Of a stretch of 64,000 nucleotides of DNA, positions 1 through 10,280 are shown one piece after another; positions within the stretch are counted from its first letter, which is position 1, and every line of letters begins with the position of its first letter. The stretch lies in contig NC_134141.1 of NCBI RefSeq assembly GCF_033958435.1, positions 100,791,001 to 100,855,000 on the forward strand, written 5' to 3'. The translations under genes were made by a program, and so were the position numbers. The notes under the pieces are model-generated. The model saw only the letters and a list, made by a program, of their open reading frames with translations, was not told where the DNA came from and made no database searches. Source of the stretch: Carettochelys insculpta. Taxonomy: Eukaryota; Chordata; Testudines; Carettochelyidae.

Positions 1-690
1 AGAGATACTAGAAGCCTGTCTGTTTTCCGGAAGGACTTAGTTCTGTCTATGTAGAAGGCCAACGCCCTCCTCACATCCAGGAGATGTAGGCGTGCCTCCT
101 TGCTGGAGCTGTGAGGCTTCGGGTAAAACGAGGGTAAAACTATTGGTTCATTAAGGTGGAACTCTGAAGAAACTTTCGGAACAAAAGCTGGGTGCAACCG
201 TAAGGTTACCGCCTCCTTTGAGAATACTGTGAAGGGCGGCGCTGCCATAACTGCTGCGAGCTCACTCACCCCGCGAGCTGACGTAATTGCAAGGAGGAAG
301 GTTGTTTTTATCGTAAGGAGATGCAGGGGAACTGTGGCTAATGGTTCAAAGGGTGGACCTGTTAGCATGCTGAGCACCAAGTCCAAGTTCCACGATGGTG
401 GAAGCGGTTTCTGAGAGGGGTACAGGTTTACCAATCCCTTCAGGAACCTGGTAACGATAGGATAGGCAAATACTGTGGGCCCCTCCTCTGTATGCCGGAA
501 AGCAGATATAGCTGCGAGGTGGACTTTTATCGAGGATAGGGAAAGCCCGCCCCTCTTGAGGTCCAATAAGTATTCTAGTATTACAGTTATAGGAATGTCA
601 AGTGGAGCTAACTGCTTGGCGGAACACCAGGCTGTAAATCGAGTCTATTTCTGCTCATAAGTCTTCCTGGTGGAGGTCCTTCGGCTACTT
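1..690 (-). pseudogene. DIRS tyrosine recombinase, 5' part only
   Basis: Minus-strand reading continues from the polyprotein through KTYEQK, a TAG stop at 647-645, then AKQLAPLDIPITVILEYLL and onward to YIDRTKSFRKTDRLLVS at the window edge. The segment TSARGVSELAAV (Arg codon 275-273) matches the first catalytic-arginine box of tyrosine recombinases. The later His-x-x-Arg and nucleophilic Tyr would lie beyond position 1. The recombinase closes or integrates circular cDNA in this retroelement group. The stop is a single in-frame interruption in an otherwise open frame. Confidence 0.75.
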
Positions 691-2640
691 TCCAGGACTT
701 GTTGTACTCCCTCCGTACATGTGCTTTCTAAAGGAGCTGAGCCATGGATTAGCCATGCTTGTAGGCGCAGACCCTGAGGGTGCGGGTGCACTATGGACCC
801 CTGGGCCTGTGTGAGTAGGTCTGGCGCCACTGGAAGAGGGAGCAGTGGGCGATCCGACATGCGCAGAAGCAAGGGAAACCATTGCTGCCGGTCCCACGTT
901 GGGACTACTAGAATCATGCGGGCTCTCTCCCTTCTGGCTTTCTGCAAGACCTTGTGGATAAGCGCTGTGGGGGGAAACGCGTAAAGTATGGGGCCCTTCC
1001 ATGAAATCATGAATGTGTCCCCTAAGGAGCCCCGCCCCAATCCTGCCCTGGAGCAGTACTGGGGACACTTCTTGTTGTGCTGGGTGGCAAACAGGTCGAT
1101 CTGGGGAAACCCCCACGTATGAAAGATCGGTCGTAGCAGATCGGAGCAGATCTGCCATTTGTGCGTGAGTGCGAAGCGCCTGCTCAGCTGATCCGCTTTC
1201 ACATTGTGAGCGCCCGGCAAGTACGAGGCTTTCAACGTTATGTTGTTGGCAATGCACCAGTTCCACAGTCGGACTGCTTCCGCACATAGGGCATGGGATC
1301 GGGCTCCTCCTTGTCGATTTATATAAAACATAGTGGAGGTATTGTCTGTATTGATCCCGACTACTTTGCCGTATATGTGGTCTCGAAAATGTTTGCAGGT
1401 GTTGAACACTGCTCTGAGCTCCAGTATGTTTATATGCAGTGACTGTTCCACAGGGGACCATAGCCCTTGCGTCACCTTGTCGCCGATATGTGCTCCCCAT
1501 CCTATGTGGGAGGCGTCGGTAGTAAGAAACAGAGATTTGTGGTTGGTGAAAGGGTACCCCTGCTAGCAGGGTTTTGGGGTTTACCCACCACTGCAGGGAT
1601 TTGCGCACCTCTGTCATGGGCGACACCACCCTGCGGACAGTGTGGGATGTCGGTTTGTAGACGCTCGCCAGCCAATGTTGCAGGCTGCACACGTGCAATC
1701 TGGCGTTCTGCACCACAAACGTCGCTGCCGCCATGTGGCCCAGCAGCTGCAAGCACGTTAAGACTGGCACCGTGGGGCTGTATGTAATGCCTTGCACCAG
1801 CAAACTGATGGCGCGAAAGCGGGCGTCGGGAAGGTACACCCTTGCTGTAATAGAGTTTATACATGCCCCTATGAACTCTATGTCTTGTGTGGGGTCGGTC
1901 TTTGACTTCGCGAAATTGATGACTAGGCCCAGCGAAGAAAACGTGTCCGCTGTGACGCGTATCATGCGTAGAACCTCTGCCTTCGAGGCCCCTTTCAGTA
2001 GGCAGTCATCCAGGTATGGGAATATAAATACCCCGTCTGTGCAGGTAGGCTGACACCACTGCCAGGGTTTTGGTAAAGACTCTGGGGGCCGAGGACAGGC
2101 CGAACGGAAGAACTCTGTACTGGAAGTGTTCCTTGCCGACCATAAAGCGGAGGAAGCGTCTGTGTGCCGGATGGATCGTTATATGAAAGTAAGCATCTTG
2201 TAAGTCAAGGGCTGCAAACCAATCTCCATCGTCCAGTGCCATGAGTATGGAGGCGACTGTAATCATCCGAAAACGTTGTTTGCGTAAGTATCGGTTGAGG
2301 CCCCGAAGATCTAAGATGGGCCTCCAGCCTCCTGTTTTCCTCTCTGTGAGGAAATAGCGTGAATAAAAGCCTTTCCCCTGGAATTGTTCCGGCCCTCTTT
2401 CCACCGCCGCTATGAACATAAGGTGGTCCACCTCCTGCTTGAGTCTCGCCTCGTGGGTAGCATCCCTGAAGTGGGGCCTGGAGGGAGGTTTTGACGGTGG
2501 GAGCGACTGAAAGGGGATTGCGTAACCCGTGGCTATGATCTCCAACACCCATCTGTCTGCGGTGATCTTTTGCCATTGGGAGTGAAACGGTCTGAGGCGA
2601 TGATGGAACAAGAGATGGCAGTGGCATGGCGCGATGGTGG
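645..2640 (-). pseudogene. DIRS-type reverse transcriptase / RNase H / methyltransferase-like polyprotein, multiply frameshifted
   Basis: The RT part (about 2640-2000) shows WRPILDLRGLNRYL, AALDLQDAYFHITIHPAHRR, LPFGLSSAPRVFTK and the YLDD catalytic box, whose codons lie at 2016-2005. A frameshift just before the box (about 2040) moves the thumb region into the frame of 1965-685. A second shift near 1500 moves RNase H into the frame of 1475-645, where ILELRAVFNTCKHF and INTDNTSTMFYINRQGG carry the expected Glu and Asp residues. Downstream, PQIDLFATQHNKKCPQYCSR and MILVVPTWDRQQWFPLLL resemble the methyltransferase-like segment of DIRS elements. The copy is non-functional; the RT call is strong, the methyltransferase call weaker. 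Confidence 0.85.
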
Positions 2641-2666
2641 TGATAGTGCAGCCCTCGACATGCCCG

Positions 2667-4950
2667 TCAAACTTGTTGCCTTTGGGCCTGTCCCAAGGAT
2701 GTACGGCTTTGTTGAGAACGTTGCCTGGGAGTTCTGTACTGTTGCTGCTGTTGATGTCGCCCTTGGTCGTAGCCCCGTTGATACTGCGCACGCTGTGGTT
2801 GGTATGGGTAGCGTCTTTGCTGAGGGTAATATTTTTTCTTCCTAGACGGAGGGATATAAATACCCAGGGTTCTAAGTGTAGCTCTCGAGTCCTTACTGGA
2901 GTGGAGGACCGAGTCAGTTGAGTCTGCGAACAACTTTTGCATGTCAAAGGGAAGATCCACAATCTTCACCTGTAGGTCCCTCGGGATACCCGATGTCTGG
3001 AGCCAGGATTCTCTATGCATGACCACTGCTGTAGCCGTTGAGCGTGCCGCCGTATCCGCCACGTCCAGGGCGATCTGGACTTCCGTCCTCGAAGCTGCGT
3101 AGCCCTCTTGCACAATTGCCTTTAACACCGGCTTATCATCTTCCGGAAGTGAGTCCATGAGAGAAGTAAGCCTGGAGTAACTATCAAAATTATGGTTCGC
3201 TAGGTGTGCCGCATAATTTGCCACTCTCAATAGCAGGGTGGAAGAGGAATATACCTTCCTGCTAAACAGCTCTAGCTTCTTGGCATCTTTGTCTGATCCC
3301 CCCCGATTTGTACTGAGAAGTCTTTGATCTCTGCTGGGATGTTTTGACCACCAGTGAGTTTGGTTGTGGGTGACTGAAGAGGAACTCCATGCCCTTTGCC
3401 AGGACGAAGTACTTCTTATCCGCTCTCTTGTTCATAGGCGGAGCGGAAGCCGGGGTCTGCCATATGGTAGTGGCTGACTCCATAATGGCTTCGTCCAGCG
3501 GGATAGCAATTTTGGATGAAGCTGGGGGTCTCAAATTTGTCAGGAGTTTGTGATGTTTCTCCTGCACTTCTGCCGTTTGGATGCCTTGCGTGAAAGCCAC
3601 CCTTTTAAACAGCTCCTGAAACTGTTTGAGGTCATCTGGGGGAGCAACATCCCTGGGGGCCGTGGCCTCATCTGGGGAGGATGAGGAGGAACCACTAGGG
3701 TAAACCTCCCTCGAACTCTCAGGTTCCTGCAGCCGATGATACACCCGCTCGCTGGAGGATTGCAAAGGGAAGTCTTGGGGTTCTAAAATTAACTCCCCTT
3801 GAGATCGCTGTTTCTCCATCCCCGGCTGGGAGTGTCCCCGGGGGTATTGGACAGCAGGAGGGGACCTGCCCCTGGGTGTAGGCCCAGGGTGTCTGTGTCC
3901 AGCATGATAAGGACGACCATGGCAGCACGGGTCCGGGGATGGAGACCTGGACCACTCCCGGGGTGTGTACCTCCGATGTCTGGGACAGCGAGATCTCCGC
4001 GACGACACAGATAGAGGTGAAACTGGTTTGTGATAGTACTCCAAGGGATCCAGTCCCAAGAAGGGCGAAGGTGGCCCAAGCCATGGTGACATTGGCTGGA
4101 GGAACGGAGAAGCGGGTTCTGGATAGGCCGGTGGAGACCCCGACCTTCTGGGTGGCGTGTGCAGCATAAGGGGAGGGCTTGTTGATAGCAGCAGTGCAGC
4201 CCTATCCAGAGAAGGGCTGTGGTGCCGGGTTTTTCCTTTTACATTTCCCCTCCCCTGCAGTGCTGGCGCTGCCCCCTCCTGCGCCGGGGATCTCAGCCCT
4301 GCTTTTGGCGCCGCGCTTGGCCCGCTCAGCTGCGGTGCCGCGCGGATAACGTCCTCCGGTGCCTGCAGGCTCCTTGCCTGTTGGCCCTGCACCGTTGGTG
4401 CCGCGGGAGTCGGTGCCGCCTGTGGCAGTGCCGCCGGTTCCGGTGCTTGCCTGGCTACTGGTCTAGGTGCCGCGCGTGCCAGCTGTTTTGTAATCGGAGG
4501 CTCAGCCTCTGCCACGTGTGCTGCTGCGCTGCCGCTTGTCTGAGTATGCGGCTGGGGGCTGTGTGCTCCGCCCGTCCCGCTCGCTGAACCCGCTGGCGGG
4601 GATCGGGCTGGGGAGAACTTCCTCCGCTTCTGCACCAAGGGGGTGAGAGAAGCCGCCTTCCTCTTGTGGAGCCCAGAGGGCCCTTCTGGTTGAGGCCTCT
4701 CCGGCAAGTCCGGCTGGAGAGCCTTATCAAACAGGAGCATTTTAAGCCGCATTTCTCTGTCTTTCCTGGACCTGGCTGTGAGCTTAGCACAGTGGGAACA
4801 CTTCTGGGTAACGTGTGATTCCCCCAGGCACCAGATGCATTCACTATGCCCATCGGAGGCTGGCATAGCTTCGCAGCAAGACTCACACTTTTTAAAGCCT
4901 GAAGAGGACATCGCGGTGAGTCTTTTTACTGTTAATAGGGTACTTGACAC
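2667..4950 (-). pseudogene. DIRS-type Gag-like gene, frameshifted
   Basis: Two open segments, 4950-3262 and 3230-2667 in another frame, belong to one original protein. The first starts with a Cys/His-rich N-terminus (CESCC, then CIWCLGESH, then CSHC, a zinc-binding pattern), followed by a long Pro/Ser/Arg-rich middle. The second has the DIRS Gag hallmark of an ALDVADTAARSTATAV helix followed by WLQTSG and VDLPFDMQKLFADSTD, then a basic Tyr/Gln-rich tail. The break lies between about 3300 and 3230. A structural role in particle assembly is inferred from element order. The cysteine cluster could also be a cellular-type zinc finger. Confidence 0.75.
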
Positions 4951-5149
4951 TTAATTCGTGCCTGTATACCGGAGTCGCGGACACCGGCCTGCAAGGGGAG
5001 GCCTACTGGCCTTCACATCCACTCATCTTCTCCACTCCTCTCTCTCTTTTTATTGTGTGTATGTGTATATATTTTTAATATTCTCTTGCTTTCTCTCTCT
5101 TTTTTTTTTTTTAAACCAGAAAAAAACCAACAATTTACACGTAGAAACA

Positions 5150-5395
5150 CTATCTAATCTGACTCTGGCCGTAGCCTGAGTGGATTCCGTCTGCAGCCGA
5201 TGGTGGTTGAGAAGGAGCTGGCGGGGACCGGATCGCGCACGTGGCTGGGGGCGCACAAGGGAGCGGCGCGTGCCGGCGCATGCGCAATCCAGGAGAAACT
5301 GCTGGAAGAGTTCCGATCTGCAGCGCCAGGTGAGCCCGACACCTATTGTGGAGCACCCACGGAGACACTCGTAGAAGAATTAGCATTCTAGGTCA
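5150..5395 (-). repeat. Probable terminal repeat/leader of the DIRS-like element
   Basis: A GC-rich 245-base block that changes abruptly into AT-rich intron at about 5395, upstream of the Gag-like frame. Element termini in this group are inverted repeats; the partner end is outside the window, so this cannot be confirmed here. A polypyrimidine/T-rich tract (5090-5115) separates it from the coding part. Confidence 0.45.
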
Positions 5396-7324
5396 CACTT
5401 GGCCACATCTTTAATGCACTAATATCAGCAGAATTACTCAAAAAAATTAATTTTTCCAAGACAAATTAGATGTATTTTCCAGACTTTCCTGGGAACTTGG
5501 GGAAAGTGTAGAGGGAAGAAGATATTTGAAATTGCATAAAACCACTAAACAGATTTTAAATCTTCAACCCTCTGCTTCAAGGACCACAGATTAAATCCTT
5601 CAAAATAAAGCTCTGTTCAAGACCAAATTCATGTGGTGGAAATCGCAGGCAGGAAATGCTCCTAAATTTGGCTCTTTCCCTGAAAGGAGATGGCCATTTT
5701 TAAGATTAAAGGACCACTCAGGAATCCAGAACAAGAGAAAAAAAGTTTCCAATTCCAGCAGATCTTACTGAAATTGAGTTGATTTTAACATCTAATTTAT
5801 GGAGCAAGCCCTTTTAGTAAGCTGATCCACATGGAAACTATCCTGTAGGAATGAGAATGACAGAGGCACTCCCAATTAGAGCAAGGGAGGAACTAGTGGT
5901 AGAGGCTTTCAAGGATCTCACCATCACTGGTGAGCAACATAGCAAAGTAAGTTACCACAAGGCAATATTCTGCTTCAGTAGGGTGGGTTTTTAAAAATTA
6001 TTCTTAGAATAATTGGCTTTTACCTGCTCCTTCTAGACTCACAACTACCTTCTGTCACCAAAGTGAAACATTTATGTCTATCTCCCAAATACTATAAGAA
6101 TTTAAAAAAAATGCATAGCATATTTGTCTCATATTTAAAAATAAGCCCATCACCAATAAGAGTTGGATCCCAATACAGATGTTGTGAACACCCCTTAGGT
6201 TATCAAGAGCTGTAAGTGTCACATACAGTAAGGGATGTGGGCCAGAATCAAGAATTCTCCTATGAAAAATGGAAGACAACGTGAGGTGTTCCAAAACCAA
6301 ATGATATCTTCCAACTTTTGCCAGAAGAATCTGTAAGGCTAAAGGACAGAGGGAGAACTTTACTCTATTGGTTACAAATAAAATGCATCCTTGCAAGAAT
6401 TCACACAGGAACACAGTTTCCTTAAATTAAAGATTGTCTCAATTATCTTCGACTTCAGCTGCTTCTAGGTAAAACTATTCAAATTACTGAAAAATGGGAA
6501 CCGTTGAATTTATCAGGGTAACAAATAATTGCCATAAAATTACTCCCATGAATTGGTAAGATAAAACTGGGGATGGGTGGGGTAGGAATGCAGAAGGCTG
6601 GCCACTCCATTTTATTTAGTTCATGTAATGAACTCCAATGGGCAATTAGAAATCTGTTTTTAAGAAGCTGACATGCAGCTGTTTGCATCTTTCAAAAACA
6701 TGACATGCTCCTCAGAATGAAAGAGGCCATGTCATCTCATAGTATGTATTCCTCTGTTCCCCAGATTCTATCATTAACAACTTTATTTCAATAAGACAGA
6801 CAGGAGTAAAATAAGTCATCTGTATTTCGCCCAATCTATTATGCTGTAACTTTCAAATATGATGCTATAAAAATGTAAGATGGGTGACAAATGTGAGCTA
6901 CTTGTTACAAATTGTCAGAGAATTATGACAATTTCATCTGGTAGTCATTAAAATAAAAATGCAAGCAATTAAAGTCTTTACACTAGGAACAGACGTCCGA
7001 TCTCTTTTTGTGATTTAGTCTTTACTTAAATTTATTATTTTCTTAGAGTGCACATTCTGAGAGCTCTCCTTTTTTCTCCATTCAATACTTCACCACATCA
7101 ATACTCTGACATGAGATATGAGTGAATATGGCAAATCTATCTACCTGACAAAGCCTTACTTAACAGGTGACCCCTTTCTTTGCCTCCAGCACATATTTAG
7201 GTGACACCACAGGACACAATTACAAGTATATAAAGTTTCCCAGAACCTTACGGGTGCAGCAAAACAATAAATAATGCAGGCTAGAATAGGAAGTTTTTAT
7301 TCTAGTGACATCATAGGGCAAGTT
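5396..7324. other. Intron sequence without recognised features
   Basis: AT-rich, no long frame with protein-like composition and no repeat I recognise. Specifically searched for the missing NNT C-terminal exons; none seen. Confidence 0.6.
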
Positions 7325-8397
7325 TAAGAACATAAGAACGGCCATAGTGGGTCAGACCAAAGGTCCATCCAGCCCAGTAGCCTGTCTGCCAACAGTGGCC
7401 AGTGCCAAGTGCCCCAGAGGGGGTGGACCGAAGACAATGATCAAGCGATTTGTCTCCTGCCATCCATCTCCAGCCTCTGACAATCAGAGGCCAGGGACAC
7501 CATTCCTACCCTTGGCTAATAGCCTTTTGTGGGCCTATCTCCATGAATTTATCTAGCTCTTTCTTAAATTCTGTTATAGTCTGAGCCTTCATAGTCTCCT
7601 CTGGCAATGAGTTCCACAGGTCAACTATGCGCTGAGTGAAGAACTCTCTTATTAGTTTTAAACCTGCTAGCCATTCATTTAATTTGGTGTCCTCTAGTCC
7701 TTCTATTATGGGCACATGTAAATAACTTTGCCTTATTCACCCTCTCCACACCTGTCATAATTTTATACATCTCTATCATGTCCCCCCTCAGCCTCCTCTT
7801 TTCTAAACTGAAAAGTCCCTATCTTTTTAGCCTCTCCTCATACAGGACCTGTTCCAAGCCCCTGATCATTCTAGTTGCCCTTTTCTGAACCTTTTCCAGT
7901 GCCAGGATATCTTTTTTTAGGTGAGGAGACCACATACCATAGATTTATATAGGGGCAGTAACATACTCCTTGTCTTATTTTCTATCCCTTTTTTAATAAT
8001 ACCTAACATCCTATTTGCCTTTTTGACTGCCTCTGCACACTGCGTGGATGTTTTCAAGGTACTATCCACAATAACTCCAAGATCTCTTTCCTGATCAGTT
8101 ATAGCTAAATTAGCCCTCATCACATTGTAAGTATAGCTGGGGTTATTTTTTCCAATGTGCATTGCCTTACACTTATCCACATTGAATTTCATTTGCCATT
8201 TTGTTGCCCAATCACTCAGTTTGATGAGATCTTTTTGAAGTTCTTCACAGTCTGCCTTTGTCTTGACTATCTTGAACAGTGTAGTGTCATCTGCAAACTT
8301 TGCCACCTCACTGCTCACCCTCTTCGCCAGATCAGTTGTGAATAAAATGAACAGGACTGGTCCTAGGACTGACCCTTGGGGGACACCACTAGTTACC
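7325..8397 (-). mobile_element. CR1 LINE, 3' part, 5'-truncated
   Basis: Minus-strand reading gives a CR1 reverse-transcriptase C-terminal half (8318-7917, with FADDTTLFKIV, KWQMKFNVDKCKAMHIGK and RDLGVIVDSTLK), then after frame damage the ORF2 end (7715-7506, with REFFTQRIVDLWNSLPEE). It finishes in a 3' UTR with repeated TTCTTATG-like octamers near 7325-7340, as CR1 elements do. The 5' end breaks off at about 8397. Confidence 0.9.
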
Positions 8398-8865
8398 TAG
8401 TTCCAGAGCCCCGGGGAAACAGCATCAGCGAATAACTGAATTCACTAATGTTGCACTTGCAAATGCCGCAACTTTACTGCATAGATGCAGTAGTGTTCTC
8501 TTTTTAATACTTACTGAGGGCTGAAAAACTTCAGAGTGGCATTTACTATTTCCAGTAAATGTCTTCAGTCTTTTTACTCAAAACAGCTAATAAGGAAACC
8601 ATACTGTTGTCCTCAATACTAAACAAGCTTATTTGTATTTAACCTGTTGCAGAAGTGGTTCAAGATCACATCGTCATCGTGTGACTGTGGAGTTTACATT
8701 CAGAGAATGCATTTTGCATGAACGATAAGCACGACGCACAGGAGTCAGTGGCGAGCAATCCTGCTCCCAGAGCATTTCAGCCATATAAATATAGGGTTTC
8801 TGTAATTATGCCAAAACTGATGAAACATGGAGTGCGCTAAGTAAATTACATCTGTTGCTTAATGC

Positions 8866-9037
8866 TTATTTTAGCTGGCTCGACAAATTTCCTTTCCTCA
8901 TGTCTGAGCATTTGTAGAAGTTAGACAATCGCTGAACAGTTTGCTCATAGAGCCCAGCTTCTCCTCTTTTAACTTTCTGTGCCCTCTGTCCTACACGAGC
9001 AGCCTCTGCTCCCAGTACATATACATCTGCCAACTCT
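8866..9037 (-). other. Unrecognised exon-like open frame in the NNT intron
   Basis: On the minus strand a good 3' splice-site sequence (TGTGTTTTTCAG, AG at 9039-9038) opens directly into a frame that runs about 57 codons to a TAA at 8868-8866. Pieces are ELADVYVLGAEAARVGQRAQ, KVKRGEAGLYEQTVQRLSNF and YKCSDMRKGN. Composition is protein-like (Lys/Arg/Glu-rich, amphipathic helix pattern) and the local sequence is richer in GC than its surroundings. I do not recognise the family and see no partner exon. It could be a terminal exon of an unknown gene, an exonised or retroposed fragment, or chance. Confidence 0.3.
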
Positions 9038-9524
9038 CTGAAAAACACACTCTGGTTTCAGGGAGAGATCACATGGGTGACAATTTACATACAGAGGGAA
9101 TTCAGATACTCTAACACTTGTTTATTGCTCATGAAAATCTGAGTTACACAGAATATAAATCCTGATTGGAATAGTGTTTTAAACTATCCATTTCTACAAA
9201 ATAAACCTTTCAGTCAAGAAATGCTCCCAGCTTTTCCTCTATAGAGCTAAGTCTTTCCTCTGCAGTATGGGGAGCGGGTCACTTGCCAGGATTTTCTGGT
9301 TATATTTCACCTAATCAATTCCCAGGGATCGCAGGGCACTGATGCACCTCAGTGCCTACCATTCTTTCCCTGTGGCACATAACAGTATTGCAGACCACAT
9401 GACAGCATGCTGTGGCTGAATTTCTGTTGTTGGGGTTGATGTGTGCATTCTGGCACATGTTTGTCATCTGTGACATACAGCTCAGACTAGATAATCTGAA
9501 ATTCCTTCTGACCTTAAACTCTAT

Positions 9525-9745
9525 GGCTGCATCTACACAGCTCCCTCCCTTCTCAAAGGGGCATGGTAATGAGCAAATGGGAATACTCAAATAAGGCGTG
9601 GATTTAAATATCTCACACCTCACTTGCATAGTCCCGCGAGATTTCACTTCCAGAAGAGCCCCTTCTGGAAGCCACAGAGCCATGTAGACAGGGCCCTTCC
9701 AAAAGGAACGCCCACTTCCAAGAGCCCCCTTATTTCTCAAAACAC
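9525..9745. mobile_element. Half of a palindromic MITE-like element (GGCTGCATCTACAC type)
   Basis: Begins with the same terminal motif (GGCTGCATCTACACAG) and the same internal order (AAAGGGGCATG, AATGAGCAAATG, TTTAAATATCTCACACCTCA, then GTAGACAGGGCCCTTCC) as the complete copies at 46738 and 60412. It stops at the centre of symmetry, so only one arm is left; a CR1 fragment follows immediately. Confidence 0.65.
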
Positions 9746-9749
9746 CTCT

Positions 9750-10280
9750 CGAGGTAATGCATTCCAGTGTGTCACCACCCTCCTAGCAAAATAGTTTTTC
9801 CTAATATCCAGCCTACACCTCTAGCTCTTTAACTTGAGACCATTGCTCCTTGTTCTGCCATCCATCACCAGTGAGAATAGTTTCTTTCCATCCTCTTTAG
9901 AGTCCCTCTTCAGGAAGTTGAAGGCTACTGTCAAATCACCGTCACTCTTCTCTTCTGCAAACTAAATAAGCCCAGATCTTTCAGTCTCTCCTGATAGGTC
10001 ATGTGCTCTAGCCCCCTAATCACTTTTGCTGCCCTCCACTGGGCCTCTCCAATGCATCCACATCCTTTCTATACTGGGCAGCTCAAAACTGGATGCAATA
10101 CTCCAGATGCCAAACAGAGGGGAATAATAACTTCTCTAGATCTGCTGCAAATTCTCCTCCTAATGCACCCCAGTATGCCATTAACCTTGACTAGAAGGGC
10201 ACACTGTTGAATCAGATCCAGCCTCTCATCCACTGTAATCCCCAGGTGTTTTTCAGCATAGTGCCATCTGCAAATTCAAA
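9750..10280 (-). mobile_element. CR1 LINE 3' fragment
   Basis: Minus-strand CR1 3' UTR/ORF2-end type sequence. In plus reading it shows the typical GTTTTTCCTAATATCCAGCC, CATTGCTCCTTGTTCTGCCA and CAGGTGTTTTTCAGCATAG blocks. It is shortened at the right end. Confidence 0.75.

Larger units (their letters stand above)
1..5395 (-). mobile_element. DIRS-like tyrosine-recombinase retrotransposon, decayed, cut by window edge
   Basis: Reading right to left: a terminal/leader region (5395-4950), a Gag-like protein with zinc-knuckle cysteines, reverse transcriptase, RNase H, a methyltransferase-like stretch, and a tyrosine recombinase entered before the window ends. This order, with a tyrosine recombinase in place of an integrase, is the DIRS layout. 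Several frameshifts and at least one stop interrupt the frames, so the copy is dead. It sits in the NNT intron after coding exon 18, in the same orientation as NNT. The right limit near 5395 is estimated from where the GC-rich element sequence gives way to AT-rich intron. Confidence 0.85.

Noticed and set aside
4157..4587. Open plus-strand frames of 120-130 codons rich in Cys/Ala/Arg
   Set aside because: They lie antisense to the GC-rich Gag-like frame and are its shadow; no independent motif.
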